From Motilibacter aurantiacus (GTDB lineage Bacteria; Actinomycetota; Actinomycetes; Motilibacterales; Motilibacteraceae): DNA of 64,000 nucleotides. Where the stretch lies: assembly GCF_011250645.1 (NCBI RefSeq), contig NZ_JAANNO010000007.1, forward strand, positions 187,052 through 251,051, read 5' to 3'. The number at the start of each line of letters is the position of its first letter. The stretch's first letter is position 1. This document shows positions 25,201 through 34,389 of the stretch, one piece after another. A program made the translations under genes and the position numbers. Below the pieces are notes generated by a model. That model searched no databases and was not told the origin of the DNA. It was given only the letters and a program-made list of their open reading frames with translations.

Positions 25201-25287
25201 CACGCCGCTCGCCGGGTGGAGGACGCCGACCTGCGCACGCTGCTCACGCTCGGGGCCGACGCGCTGGCAGCGCGGCTGCGCGGCTGA
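22234..25287 (+). CDS. Secreted GH127-type beta-L-arabinofuranosidase with LamG insert
   Basis: A 1017-residue exported glycosidase. The N-terminus has a twin-arginine signal (RRNVLKLG, cleavage near ASPAVAA). The GH127 (DUF1680) catalytic core is split by a LamG/concanavalin-like domain at about 173-345. The zinc-thiolate site is intact: Glu586-x-Cys588 in AETCC and Cys658-Cys659 in TTCCEG, matching the Glu, Cys and Cys-Cys ligands and Cys nucleophile known in the family. The last about 90 residues look like a helical FIMAH-type domain. It should release L-arabinofuranose or a related sugar from plant or microbial glycans outside the cell. AGGGAGAG precedes the ATG. Confidence 0.88.
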   Translation: MTHQLTRRNVLKLGSAAAVLPWVPGLAGASPAVAAQVEGTTAAAMLRPFGLEDVDLGAGVFADKRRLMLEFLRDVDERRFLIAFRANAGLALDPTVAPLPAGGWEGLDGEANGNLRGAFTGHFMSAVAQAYASTGEAAFGRKLQTLIDGLHEVRAALGNDPVLRTTAGRLGGSAVDIARGTYNYVALPAGTFGGLTSFTFAAWVRPTAAANWARILDIGNSTSVYAFLAQRDGNGRPRFAITRNGGGGEQVLQGPTALPVNAWSHVAVTLGGTTGRLYVNGVQVAQNTGMTLNPAALGALANNWLGRSQYNDPLYAGAYQDVNVWSTALTGAQVAELAAGRAATTSAGPGDALSLPMDETGGLVISDASGRGRDAALVRTWGKPSHPGFLAAYPETQFITLETMTAGNYTVVWAPYYTAHKILKGLLDGYTATGDPKALDMAVGLCDWMHSRLSRLTPAVRQRMWGIFSSGEFGGVVEAILETYGHSGKPEHLQLAKYFDLDSLIDASAQDRDILTGLHANQHIPIFTGALLMYDKTGEERYLQAARNFWDMVVPPRMFGIGGTSSAEFWQARNQIASILKDTDAETCCAYNMLKLTRALFAHEQDPAYMDYYERALFNQVLGSKQDAIDPDVPLTTYFIGLQPGAVRDYTPKNGTTCCEGTGMESATKYQDSVYLAAEDGTALYVNLFVASEVYWAAQHVTVTQETSFPFEQGTVLTVSGGGTFALKVRIPSWARGASVRLNGVVVAPALPGSYLTLARDWHTCDRVEVELPFALRAEPTPDDPTVQTLMYGPVNLVARDARTSFLPFSLYASATLDGDLAGALQPVAGKPLHFTSNGVELAPFLEGTTDPFHAYVRRSEPRIVLGSVDSGVANPARADRTTLLDDVWGAAPFPHKPAFLQRLASVTAAWGLSAADRERVLGAGRRAAFAGTVSEASDLGAIADAARAAGTLSQGAHTNLRNRLEGALDALADGNDTKALRHLGQYVEHAARRVEDADLRTLLTLGADALAARLRG

Positions 25288-25544
25288 CCCGACGTCGACG
25301 GGATGCCCGGGGGACGGGAACACATTCTCCCGGGCAACCGTTGACGCCATTGCCGTCCCTGGATGCGCAGGCGTGATCCGCCGGCAGACGATGCCCACGA
25401 GGCATGGCAGTCGAGCATGGGCGAGGCGGGTGGTTCGATTCCCCCGACGGCACGACGGCGGGGCGCGTCCGGCGACGCGCCCAGCCCCTTGTGCTTCGCG
25501 CGGTGGGAACGGCCGCGCCGTGCCCGTCAGGCGTCAGCCAGGGG

Positions 25545-26021
25545 TCAGGCGTCCTGCCGGAGCGTCCGTGACACCAGGGCGTCCATCCCCCCGGACCAGG
25601 TGGCCACCTCCACGAGGAGGGCGTTGAGCTGCTCGTACCCCTCGACCCCGAGCCGCCGGCGGAGCGCCCGCCGCAGGTCCTTGCGCGCGGCGCGGGCCGA
25701 TTCCACCGCCGCCCAGCCGTGCTCGGTCAGCTCGACCCGGCGTACGCGCGCGTCCTCCCCGCGGTGGCGCTCCACATATCCCAGGTCCTCCAGCTCGGCC
25801 ACGGATTTCGAGGCGCCCTGCTGCGACATCCCGAGCAGCTCCGCGAGCTGACCGATCGTCTTCGGCCCGTCGATCAGGTGTTGGACGAGATAGCCGTGGC
25901 TCTGGCGCAGCGCGCGGAATCCGGCGCTGTCGAGCTGCGCGGCCACCCGCCCGGACAGGCCGGAGTGACAGGCCGCGATCAGCAGGACCACGTCCTCCTC
26001 AAGGGCGAGTGGATCGGGCAC
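25545..26021 (-). CDS. MarR family transcriptional regulator
   Basis: A 158-residue regulator with the winged helix of MarR proteins: KTIGQLAELLGMSQQGASKSVAELEDLGYVERHRGEDARVRRVELTEHG at about 54-102. The recognition helix and the wing with Asp-x-Arg are intact. It probably acts as a dimer responding to phenolic or lipophilic ligands. GTG 26021 has GGGAGG nine bases upstream. It faces an epimerase gene across an unusually AT-rich 326-base region that likely contains its promoter. The 257 bases between it and the GH127-type gene hold no gene I can support. Confidence 0.9.
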   Translation of the reverse strand: MPDPLALEEDVVLLIAACHSGLSGRVAAQLDSAGFRALRQSHGYLVQHLIDGPKTIGQLAELLGMSQQGASKSVAELEDLGYVERHRGEDARVRRVELTEHGWAAVESARAARKDLRRALRRRLGVEGYEQLNALLVEVATWSGGMDALVSRTLRQDA

Positions 26022-26347
26022 GGCGGTGTACCTCCCGTCTCGCGCTCATCGCGCCGGCCGAGCCTAGCGCCGGATACCTCTGCCTTACACCCCCGACACG
26101 GGTAGATCAAGGCCGCTTCTGCCATTGTTCGGCAGCCGCCCCGAGAAATAGTGCGAACAGCCCTCTTGACGGGACGGGAACGCAGTGCCGGGGTTTGGCG
26201 AACTTCCGCAGCGGCCCCTTCGCGATAGTTGCCTCCCGAAGCTCTTCCCGACAAGAACGAGCTGTTCCGGAGTTTTACTCGGCAGTGGTTGCACTTCTGC
26301 AGTTGTTGAAGGCTGGGCCGCGGAGACGAGGCGACTAGGGTCGGGGC
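26022..26347. other. AT-richer divergent intergenic region
   Basis: This stretch between the MarR and epimerase genes is visibly less GC-rich than its surroundings, with A/T runs such as GAGTTTTACTC (26272-26282, itself an inverted repeat). TTGACG occurs at 26165. Short open frames on both strands have no recognisable protein character or ribosome binding site. It probably holds two divergent promoters and regulator sites; a transferred fragment or small RNA cannot be excluded. Confidence 0.4.
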
Positions 26348-27307
26348 ATGCGCCTCCTGGTCCTCGGCGGCACGTCGTTCGTCGGCCGCGCGGTGGTCAC
26401 CGACGCCCTGGCCCACGGCCTCGACGTCATGCTGTTCGGCCGCGGCCGCACCGGGCGGGAGCTGTTCCCGCAGGTGCCGCGCCTGCTGGGGGACCGGGGC
26501 ACCGGGGACTACGCGGCGCTGGCCGGCGGCCGGTGGGACGCCGTCGTCGACGTCAGCGCGTACGTCCCGCGCCACGTCGAGGAGGCCGGCGCCGCGCTCG
26601 AGGGGCACGACGGCCGCTACCTGCTCGTCTCGACCATCTCCGTCTACGACCCGGCCCGGGCGGCGCCGCAGCTGGCGGAGGACGCGCCCCGGCTCCCGGC
26701 CGAGCGGGGCACCGAGGCCGTCACGCCCGAGACGTACGGAGCGCTGAAGGTGGCGTGCGAGGACGACGTTCGCGCCCGGTACGGGGACGCGGCGACCGTG
26801 GTGCGCCCGGGCATCGTGGCCGGGCCGCACGACCCGACCGACCGTTTCACCTACTGGGTGCGGCGCGCCGCTCGCGGCGGGCGCATGGCCCTGCCCGGCC
26901 GTCCGGAGCAGCCGGTGCAGGTGGTCGACTCACGCGACCTCGCGCGGCTCGTGACCGGCCTCCTCGTGGACGACCGGCCCGGGACGTACGACGCCGTCGG
27001 GCCGGCCGAACCCGTCACGCTCGCCGGGCTCGCGGCGGCCTGCGCAGAGGCCGCCGGCACGCGGGTAGAGCTCGTCCGCGTCGCCCCGGGCGCCGCCGCC
27101 GTGCCCCTCGTGCTGGGCGACCCCGCGGCCGACCCGCTGTTCGGCCGGCGCGCGGACCGGGCAAGGGCGGCGGGGCTGACCGGCACGCCGCTCGTGCAGA
27201 CCGCACGGGACGTCCTGTCCTGGGACCGCGACCGCGCAGAGCCTCCGCTCGCCGTCGGGCCGACGCCGGAGCAGGAGGCCGCCCTACTGCGGGCGGCTCA
27301 GAGGTAG
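26348..27307 (+). CDS. NAD-dependent epimerase/dehydratase family protein
   Basis: A 319-residue extended short-chain dehydrogenase. The nucleotide loop GGTSFVG is at residues 8-14, the catalytic Ser/Thr in STISVY, and Tyr-x3-Lys in TYGALK. Such proteins act on nucleotide sugars or similar polyols with NAD(P). It resembles the isoflavone-reductase/epimerase-like group of actinobacteria in which the substrate is unknown. The ATG start gives a standard N-terminus. It converges on a 62-residue reading frame and overlaps its end by ten bases. Confidence 0.87.
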   Translation: MRLLVLGGTSFVGRAVVTDALAHGLDVMLFGRGRTGRELFPQVPRLLGDRGTGDYAALAGGRWDAVVDVSAYVPRHVEEAGAALEGHDGRYLLVSTISVYDPARAAPQLAEDAPRLPAERGTEAVTPETYGALKVACEDDVRARYGDAATVVRPGIVAGPHDPTDRFTYWVRRAARGGRMALPGRPEQPVQVVDSRDLARLVTGLLVDDRPGTYDAVGPAEPVTLAGLAAACAEAAGTRVELVRVAPGAAAVPLVLGDPAADPLFGRRADRARAAGLTGTPLVQTARDVLSWDRDRAEPPLAVGPTPEQEAALLRAAQR

Positions 27308-27486
27308 CAGTCCAGCGTCGCGCCGACCGACCCGACGGGGGCGACGCCGACGCGCGCGGCGCGCGGCTCGCGCGGCAGGACGATCACGCGCGGCTCGTCC
27401 CCGGACCGCGGGGTGTCGACCGCCCGGCGCAGGGAGAAGAGCTGGACAGCCATGGGGCTGGTTGCAACCTGTGTCACCGTGCTCAT
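27298..27486 (-). CDS. Small hypothetical protein
   Basis: A 62-residue reading frame starting at ATG 27486. It overlaps the end of the epimerase gene in convergent orientation by ten bases. No family is recognised and no membrane segment is seen. Upstream on its own strand is an 11-base palindrome, AGGACCGTCCT (27508-27518), that could be an operator. It lacks a strong ribosome binding site, so I hold it only as plausible. Confidence 0.4.
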   Translation of the reverse strand: MSTVTQVATSPMAVQLFSLRRAVDTPRSGDEPRVIVLPREPRAARVGVAPVGSVGATLDCYL

Positions 27487-27553
27487 GCTCCGTAGCCTGC
27501 CCTAGGGAGGACCGTCCTAGTTGAGCCGAACGGGTGATTCCCCGGCGAGGGGC

Positions 27554-27925
27554 TCAAGACGGGACCTTCAGCGGCCGACGGCCGGTGAATCCGAGGTCGG
27601 CGCGGTGGTACCAGCTGAGCCTTCGGTCCCCCTCCAACCAGCACAGAAGCACCGGGACCCCCTCGAGGTCGGCCGGGAAGTCGACGAGCAGCGGCGCCAG
27701 CCCCTTGAGCTCGGCCCCCGTCTGCTGCACGACGGTCAGCAGCTCGTCGAGCCGGGCCTGGGCTGCCTTCATCTCCGGCAGCCCGCCGAGCGCGGTGGCG
27801 CGGCCGTTCGGCTGCAGGGACGCCGCGAGCTCGGCGGCGTCGGCGCGCAGGGAGACGATCTCGTCGAGGGTGGGGAGGAGCGCCTCGAGCTCGGCGGCCG
27901 CCTCCTCCACGGTGAACAGGCCCAT
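27554..27925 (-). CDS. DUF2203 family protein
   Basis: A 123-residue protein with the DUF2203 layout: FTVEEAAAELEALLPTL at the start, GLAPLLVDFPADLEGVPVLLCWLEGD in the middle and a C-terminal SWYHRADLGFTGRRPL motif. The first two thirds are helical and may form a coiled coil. The biochemical role of the family is unknown. It lies upstream of the 62-residue frame on the same strand and divergent from a 52-residue conserved gene. Confidence 0.85.
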   Translation of the reverse strand: MGLFTVEEAAAELEALLPTLDEIVSLRADAAELAASLQPNGRATALGGLPEMKAAQARLDELLTVVQQTGAELKGLAPLLVDFPADLEGVPVLLCWLEGDRRLSWYHRADLGFTGRRPLKVPS

Positions 27926-28095
27926 GGCGCGACCCTGTCACGCGCCGTGCCGAGCGGTGCAGCGGTGTGCCCGGCACGCGCCGCGCCGACGGGGAGTTGA
28001 CCCGGTACGGGCCGCCGCGGACCGCTGCTCGGGGCAACAGGGGTACGCGGCGTCGCAACGGGCAGAAGACACGGACGAACCGAGTGGAGGACACG

Positions 28096-28254
28096 ATGAG
28101 CCTGCTGAAGGGTGCGATGAAGGCCGGACTGGCCGCGAAGGCGCTCGACATCGCCCGGCGCGAGGCGAGCAAGCCCGAGAACCAGCGCAAGGCCAAGGAG
28201 CTGTTCGCCAAGCTCTCCAGCCGCGGCAAGAAGCCCGGGGCCCGCTCGCACTGA
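28096..28254 (+). CDS. Conserved 52-residue basic protein
   Basis: A short, Lys/Ala-rich helical protein (MSLLKGAMKAGLAAKALDI opening, GKKPGARSH ending). GGAGG (28086-28090) lies five bases before the ATG and a clear terminator follows 20 bases after the stop, so this is very probably a real gene despite its size. Proteins of this type recur in actinobacteria without known function. An amphipathic membrane- or nucleic-acid-binding role would fit. Confidence 0.7.
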   Translation: MSLLKGAMKAGLAAKALDIARREASKPENQRKAKELFAKLSSRGKKPGARSH

Positions 28255-28273
28255 CCGGAGCCCGGTCGACGGA

Positions 28274-28308
28274 CGGAGGCCGCTTCCCCTCGGGGGAGGC
28301 GGCCTCCG
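28274..28308 (+). terminator. Terminator after the 52-residue gene
   Basis: CGGAGGCCGCTTCCCC and GGGGAGGCGGCCTCCG (28274-28308) form a 16-bp stem with one G-T pair and a three-base loop. It separates the small gene from ilvA. Confidence 0.75.
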
Positions 28309-28340
28309 CCGCGTGCGCGCCCGGTGGGCAGGATCGGGGC

Positions 28341-29600
28341 GTGACCTCCGAGGCGAGCACCGTCAGCCCGACCGACGTCGACGCGGCGGCGAGCCTGCTG
28401 CGGGGCGTCGCGTCGCTCACCCCGCTCCAGCCCAACCCCCGTCTCTCCGCGCGGACGGGGTCGCAGGTCTGGCTCAAGCGGGAGGACCTGCAGGTCGTGC
28501 GGTCCTACAAGGTCCGCGGGGCGTACAGCCTGATCGCCCGGCTCGAGCCCGCCGACCGGGCGCTGGGCGTCGTCTGCGCCAGCGCCGGCAACCACGGGCA
28601 GGGGCTCGCCTACGCCTGCGCGGCCCTCGGCGTCCGCGGACGGGTCTACCTCCCGCGCAACACCCCGCGGCAGAAGCGCGACCGCATCGCCACCCTCGGG
28701 GGCGACGTCGTCGAGGTGCGAGTGCTCGGCGACACGTACGACGACGCCGCCCAGGCCGCGCGCGAGGACGCCGCGCGCACCGGCGCGACGCTCGTCCCCG
28801 CCTTCGACGACCCGCGCACGATCGCCGGGCAGGGGACGGTCGTGAAGGAGCTCGTCGAGCAGCTGCCCACCGTGCCCGACGTGGTCGTGCTCCCCGTGGG
28901 CGGGGGCGGCCTGCTCGCCGGGGCGTTGGCGTGGCTCGGCGAGCGGCACCCCGGCGTACGCGTCGTCGGGGTGGAGCCCGCGGGGGCGGCCTCCATGGCG
29001 GCGGCGCTGGCGGCCGGCGGCCCGGTCGACCTGCACCACCTCGACACCTTCGTGGACGGGGCGGCCGTGCGGCGGGTGGGAGCGGCGACGTACCCGATCG
29101 TCGCGGCCTCCCGGGCGGAGCTGGTGTCCGTGCCCGAGGGCCAGGTCTGCACCGAGATGCTGGCGCTCTACCAGTCCGACGGGATCATCGCCGAGCCGGC
29201 GGGCGCGCTCGCGACGGCCGCGCTGACGGACCCGATCCACGTGGAACCCGGCTCGACCGTGGTGGCGGTGGTCTCCGGCGGCAACAACGACGTCAGCCGG
29301 TACGCGGAGGTGGTCGAGCGCGCGCTCGTGCACGAGGGGCGCAAGCACTACTTCCTCGTCGACTTCCCGCAGGAGCCGGGTGCGCTGCGCCGCTTCCTCG
29401 ACGAGGTGCTGGGCCCGGACGACGACATCACGCTCTTCGAGTACGTCAAGCGCAACAACCGCGAGACCGGCCCGGCGCTGGTGGGCATCGAGATCTCCCG
29501 GCCGCAGGACCTCGGCCCGCTGCTCGAGCGCATGGCGGCGGCACCGCCGCACATCGAGCCGGTCCCGGCCGACAGCCCGCTCTTCCGGTTCCTGCTCTGA
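28341..29600 (+). CDS. ilvA: Threonine ammonia-lyase (threonine dehydratase)
   Basis: A 419-residue PLP enzyme converting L-threonine to 2-oxobutanoate and ammonia, the first step to isoleucine. The PLP lysine is Lys57 in RSYKVRGAY, and the glycine-rich phosphate loop VGGGGLLAG is clear. Residues about 335-419 form the single ACT-like regulatory domain of the short biosynthetic/corynebacterial type, so feedback control by isoleucine is expected. GTG 28341 gives the usual N-terminal length. The gene is monocistronic between a terminator and a convergent winged-helix gene. Confidence 0.92.
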   Translation: MTSEASTVSPTDVDAAASLLRGVASLTPLQPNPRLSARTGSQVWLKREDLQVVRSYKVRGAYSLIARLEPADRALGVVCASAGNHGQGLAYACAALGVRGRVYLPRNTPRQKRDRIATLGGDVVEVRVLGDTYDDAAQAAREDAARTGATLVPAFDDPRTIAGQGTVVKELVEQLPTVPDVVVLPVGGGGLLAGALAWLGERHPGVRVVGVEPAGAASMAAALAAGGPVDLHHLDTFVDGAAVRRVGAATYPIVAASRAELVSVPEGQVCTEMLALYQSDGIIAEPAGALATAALTDPIHVEPGSTVVAVVSGGNNDVSRYAEVVERALVHEGRKHYFLVDFPQEPGALRRFLDEVLGPDDDITLFEYVKRNNRETGPALVGIEISRPQDLGPLLERMAAAPPHIEPVPADSPLFRFLL

Positions 29601-29613
29601 GCTGAGGAGGCGC

Positions 29614-30714
29614 TCACTCGGCCAGGTCGACCCCGGCCAGCTGCACCCCGCGGTACGCGGCCAGCCGCTCCGCCGCCTGCTCGACCTCGGCCCTGCGCGT
29701 TGCCGGCAGCCGGCCCCAGGGAGCCAGCGCGACGCGCAGCCGCTTGCCGGACGTGCGCGGCCGCCACGTGCCGGCGAGGTCGCCGTCGAGGAGCAGCGCC
29801 CCCGGTCGGCCCAGCACCGGCCACAGCGCCTTGCTCCGCGCCGGGTCGTCGACGAGCAGGGCGCGGTCCTTGGCTTGCAGGAAGAGGTCGAACGGGCCGA
29901 GCAGGCGCGCCCCGCGGGCCGGGCCGCCGCCGAGCGCGGGGACGTCGTCGGCGAGCACCCATCGGCGCTCGCCGGCCACGTCCACCTCCGTCGCGTCGTC
30001 CGGCCAGCGCGCCTGCACCTCCCTGACGGGGGCGTCGAGGTAGTCGGCCACGTGCTTGGGGGTCGCCGGCCCGAGCAGCCGCAGGTAGCCGCGGACCAGG
30101 TCGAGCCGCTCCGGGACCGTCGCTGCCGCCCGGAAGCCGGGGATCCGGCGCAGCACCGGCGGGGACGTCCCCGGCTCGAGCTCGAGCCCGGCACGGACGG
30201 CGGCGAGCCGGAAGGGCTGCTCGTAGAGGTGGGTGGCGTTGCACGGGCGGCAGAAGCGGAGGTACGGCTCCGGCAGCGCCGCCGTCAGGGCGCTCGACAC
30301 CTCGCCCTTCACCGTCGGCTCGGTCACCGTGCGGCGCATCACCGCCGCGACCTCGTCCAGCGCGTCGGTGATCGCTATCCCTGCCGCCTTGAGCGGCTTG
30401 GCCGCGTCGTAGACCCGCTTCGCGGCGTCCGCCTCCGAGTACGGCGCCACGGCCGCCGCGACCCCCGCAAGGTCCTTGCGACGGTAGAGGTGGGGCGCTC
30501 CGCGCACCGTCCAGAGCGTCGCCAGCTCCGGGGGCGCCGGCCGGGCCACGTCGACCCCGCGAAGCGCCAGGGCCCACAGCCCGCCGTCCGGGCCGGTGTC
30601 CTGCACCCCGATGTCGAGCACCGCGGTGTCGGCGACGGCGCCGGCCTCCCGGTCCAGCTGCTGGGCGCGGGCGCGGAAGGCGAGCACGTCCGAGCGCGAG
30701 ACCGACGACCCCAT
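29614..30714 (-). CDS. Winged-helix DNA-binding protein, AlkZ-like family
   Basis: A 366-residue protein of the HTH_42 (YcaQ/AlkZ-like) family. The family consists of stacked winged helices; AlkZ members remove interstrand crosslinks, and many paralogues have unknown roles. Seen here are the N-terminal SRSDVLAFRARAQQLDR, the middle PTPKHVADYLDAP-type wing (LGPATPKHVADYL) and the LLGPFDLFLQAKDRALLV segment. The family's catalytic QxQ motif is not clearly seen, so DNA glycosylase activity should not be assumed. ATG 30714 was chosen; GTG 30723 is possible. Confidence 0.8.
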   Translation of the reverse strand: MGSSVSRSDVLAFRARAQQLDREAGAVADTAVLDIGVQDTGPDGGLWALALRGVDVARPAPPELATLWTVRGAPHLYRRKDLAGVAAAVAPYSEADAAKRVYDAAKPLKAAGIAITDALDEVAAVMRRTVTEPTVKGEVSSALTAALPEPYLRFCRPCNATHLYEQPFRLAAVRAGLELEPGTSPPVLRRIPGFRAAATVPERLDLVRGYLRLLGPATPKHVADYLDAPVREVQARWPDDATEVDVAGERRWVLADDVPALGGGPARGARLLGPFDLFLQAKDRALLVDDPARSKALWPVLGRPGALLLDGDLAGTWRPRTSGKRLRVALAPWGRLPATRRAEVEQAAERLAAYRGVQLAGVDLAE

Positions 30715-30860
30715 GGAGGACACCGTACGAGCGGCCGCCGACAGCCGGCCTGCTGCATGCGCTCGTGGCAATTCAGCGGCCTCCGGAGGCGGATCGACGG
30801 GCGCTTCTCCTGCGAAGTTCCTGCTTGCGCGACTCCTGTGTCCTCGCAAGAATCACGAAA

Positions 30861-31859
30861 ATGATGGAGCCTTCGAAAAAGCACCGACGTCGTCTGGTCG
30901 GGCCCGTCCTGGCCCTGGCCGCCGCCGCATCCGTCACCACGCTCCCTGCCGTGGCCCAGGCCGCGCCCGTGCCGGCCAAGGCCGTCGCCAAGGCCGCCCT
31001 CGGCCCGGCCCAGCTGAGCCTGCCGGCAGGCTTCCGCCCCGAGGGCATCACGAGCATTCCCGGGGGCACCGACTTCTTCGCCGGGTCGATGGTCGACGGC
31101 CGCATCTGGAAGGGCAGCCTGGCCACCGGGCAGGGGTCCGTCGTGGTCCCGGGAGTGACCGGGCGCGCCCTGCGTGGCATGGTCTACGACCCGCGCAGCG
31201 GGCTCGTCTGGACCGTCGGCACCCAGGGCACCGGCGGCATCGTGCTTGCTGTGAACGCGCGCACCGGCGCGGTGGCGTACACCTACACCGTTCCCGACGC
31301 CCAGTTCCTCAACGACCTGGCCATCGCGCCGACCGGCATCTGGGTCACCGACTCGCGCGTCGAGCGGCTGCTGAACATCGCGCTCGGCACCGGCGGGCTC
31401 CCCGCGGGCAGCAGCTACACGACGGTGCCGCTGACCGGGGCCTGGCCGGTCGTCGGCAACACGCGTGCCAACGGCATCCGGCCGCTGGTCGACGGCAGCC
31501 TCCTGCTCGCGCACTCCGGCGCGGGCGGCCTGTGGCGGGTCGACCCCGCCACCGGCGCCGCGACCGCCGTCCCCATCGTCGGCGGCTCGCTGACCGGCGG
31601 GGACGGCATCGAGCTCGCGGGCAACCTGGCGTACGTCGTGCGCGGCAACGGGACGGGGGTCAGCGTGCTCAAGCTGGGCTACGGCGCGGGCCTGGCCCTC
31701 ACCGCGCGCTGGCAGGGCGTGATCAGCGACCCGACTTTCGACGTGCCGTCGACGACCACGCGCAACGGCAAGTACCTCTACTCGATCAACGCGCGCTTCG
31801 GCGTCGCCAACCCGGGGGCTGCCGACTACTGGGTCACCCGCACGCCGTTCAAGCCCTGA
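30861..31859 (+). CDS. Secreted beta-propeller (SMP-30-like) protein
   Basis: A 332-residue exported protein. The signal peptide (basic KKHRRR, hydrophobic core, cleavage near AVAQAA) is clear. The mature part has repeating beta motifs (FRPEGITSIPGGTDFFAGSMVDGRIWKG style) of the SMP-30/gluconolactonase/LRE propeller group. Metal ligands are not assigned. Such proteins are sometimes mislabelled superoxide dismutase. Two adjacent ATGs (30861, 30864) start it and no strong ribosome binding site is seen. A perfect terminator follows at 31875. Confidence 0.8.
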   Translation: MMEPSKKHRRRLVGPVLALAAAASVTTLPAVAQAAPVPAKAVAKAALGPAQLSLPAGFRPEGITSIPGGTDFFAGSMVDGRIWKGSLATGQGSVVVPGVTGRALRGMVYDPRSGLVWTVGTQGTGGIVLAVNARTGAVAYTYTVPDAQFLNDLAIAPTGIWVTDSRVERLLNIALGTGGLPAGSSYTTVPLTGAWPVVGNTRANGIRPLVDGSLLLAHSGAGGLWRVDPATGAATAVPIVGGSLTGGDGIELAGNLAYVVRGNGTGVSVLKLGYGAGLALTARWQGVISDPTFDVPSTTTRNGKYLYSINARFGVANPGAADYWVTRTPFKP

Positions 31860-31874
31860 CGGCCCTCGGCCACC

Positions 31875-31912
31875 GCAGAAGGCCCGCTGCCCCTCGGCAG
31901 CGGGCCTTCTGC
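31875..31912. terminator. Bidirectional terminator
   Basis: GCAGAAGGCCCGCTGCC (31875-31891) and its exact reverse complement (31896-31912) make a 17-bp stem with a four-base loop, placed between convergent genes. Confidence 0.9.
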
Positions 31913-31923
31913 ATGCACGTCGG

Positions 31924-32223
31924 TCAGGCGGCCGCCACGATCCGCCAGAACTCGGCGTCGACCTCGGTCTGGGCGGACCAGCGCCGGGCCGCTCGGGCGA
32001 CGGCGGCCGACGCGACGGCCGTCTCCTGGCGGGCGGCGGCCTGCTCCGCCTCCTGCCACAGCCGACGGCAGCGGCGGGCGGTCGGCGAGACGACGCACAG
32101 CAGTACGGCGCGCACCCGGCCGAGCTCGCCGGCGATCAGGCGGTCGGTCAGCCGCTGGAGCGGCTGGGGGGCCGGCCGCGTGCGGGCTGCACCGGGCGTC
32201 GTGCTGGGAAGGCGTGCGGCCAT
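31924..32223 (-). CDS. Hypothetical helical protein
   Basis: A 99-residue Ala/Arg-rich protein predicted mostly helical, with no signal peptide. GGGAG stands six bases before the ATG and a terminator follows just past its stop, supporting a real gene. I do not recognise the family. It is divergent from the sigma-70 gene, separated by 503 bases. Confidence 0.6.
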   Translation of the reverse strand: MAARLPSTTPGAARTRPAPQPLQRLTDRLIAGELGRVRAVLLCVVSPTARRCRRLWQEAEQAAARQETAVASAAVARAARRWSAQTEVDAEFWRIVAAA

Positions 32224-32579
32224 GTCCGGCTCCCGGGCGATTGGGTGGAGGGGGCGTGCGTTGCGTTGCTACTCGGAGCAGCCGCGGGCGGCCTTGAGTA
32301 CGTCCGGCTGGCGGAGATCTCGCGCCAGCCCCTCCAGGCCCGCCACCCCTCGGTCGCGCCCCGCACGGCGCCGGCCGCCTGCGTGGCCCACGTCACAGCA
32401 GCTCCCCCCGGAAGGACGTACCCTGTCCAGCACCGCGTGCGGCGTACGACGCCGCGCTCGCGAGGGCCCGACCCTGTCCACGCCTGCTGCCGGCGTGGGG
32501 CTCGGACGACAATCGAAGATCTGGTCGCGCGCATGCACTGACATGGCGTATCGTCGGCGCGCACGTCCGCGAGTCGGGC
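32224..32579. other. Non-coding region upstream of sigma-70 gene
   Basis: No convincing gene is seen here. Open frames on both strands have the skewed composition of shadow frames and lack ribosome binding sites. The word ACCCTGTCCA occurs twice (near 32420 and 32471), which might mark regulator sites. The stretch probably holds the promoter of the 99-residue gene and upstream control elements of the sigma gene. Confidence 0.4.
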
Positions 32580-32607
32580 TTGACAGAGGTGTGTCCTAGG
32601 TCATGCT
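32580..32607 (+). promoter_or_regulatory. Candidate promoter of the sigma-70 gene
   Basis: A perfect -35 box TTGACA (32580-32585) is followed after 16 bases by CATGCT (32602-32607), a weak -10. Transcription from here would give a leader of about 110 bases before ATG 32727. Confidence 0.45.
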
Positions 32608-32726
32608 CAAGTTTCTGGAACATTGCCGCGTTACCTGCCGTTGAGGTGAAGGTCGGGCTGCCAGAGCAGCCGACTCTCCGGCTGCCGCAGACAGCCGATC
32701 TTCATCTTTGGAAGGTGTTACGCCGC

Positions 32727-34139
<1,413 letters not shown>

Positions 34140-34156
34140 CGCTCGCCCCGAGTCCT

Positions 34157-34194
34157 AGCGGCCCGTCCCCCACCTCTGCGGGGGGCGGGCCGCT
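34157..34194 (+). terminator. Terminator of sigma-70 gene
   Basis: AGCGGCCCG and CGGGCCGCT with further C5/G5 pairing form a stem-loop (34157-34194) 18 bases after the stop; a short GTGTTGT tract follows. Confidence 0.8.
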
Positions 34195-34389
34195 GCGTGT
34201 TGTCGGGGCCGCCTCCGCTCGCTGCGTCGCACGTCCTGTTCGCAGGAGCGGATGGAACTGAGCCTGCGACATGGGAGGCGGCTGACAGGCTCGCGGCTGT
34301 GGACGACGCCCCCCCGGGTGGCCGGGCTGCACCGGCACGCTCGTGGCGTGGGCCCGAGCCTCACTGCCCGAGCCGCCGCCTGGGGGTCG

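Noticed and set aside
17947..25398. A 2483-codon open frame on the minus strand
   Set aside because: It runs antisense across the VOC, polymerase and GH127-type genes; at high GC, frames opposite real genes stay open by codon bias. Its translation is Arg/Ala/Gly/Pro-rich with no domain.
25363..25470. tRNA-like T-arm (GGTTCGATTCCCCC) after the GH127-type gene
   Set aside because: The T-stem has a mismatch and no matching acceptor stem, D-arm or anticodon arm could be drawn around it. At most a decayed fragment.
32580..32726. Upstream extension of the sigma-70 protein to a TTG at 32580
   Set aside because: The TTG is the first bases of a TTGACA -35 box, and the 49 added residues do not look like sigma-factor sequence.
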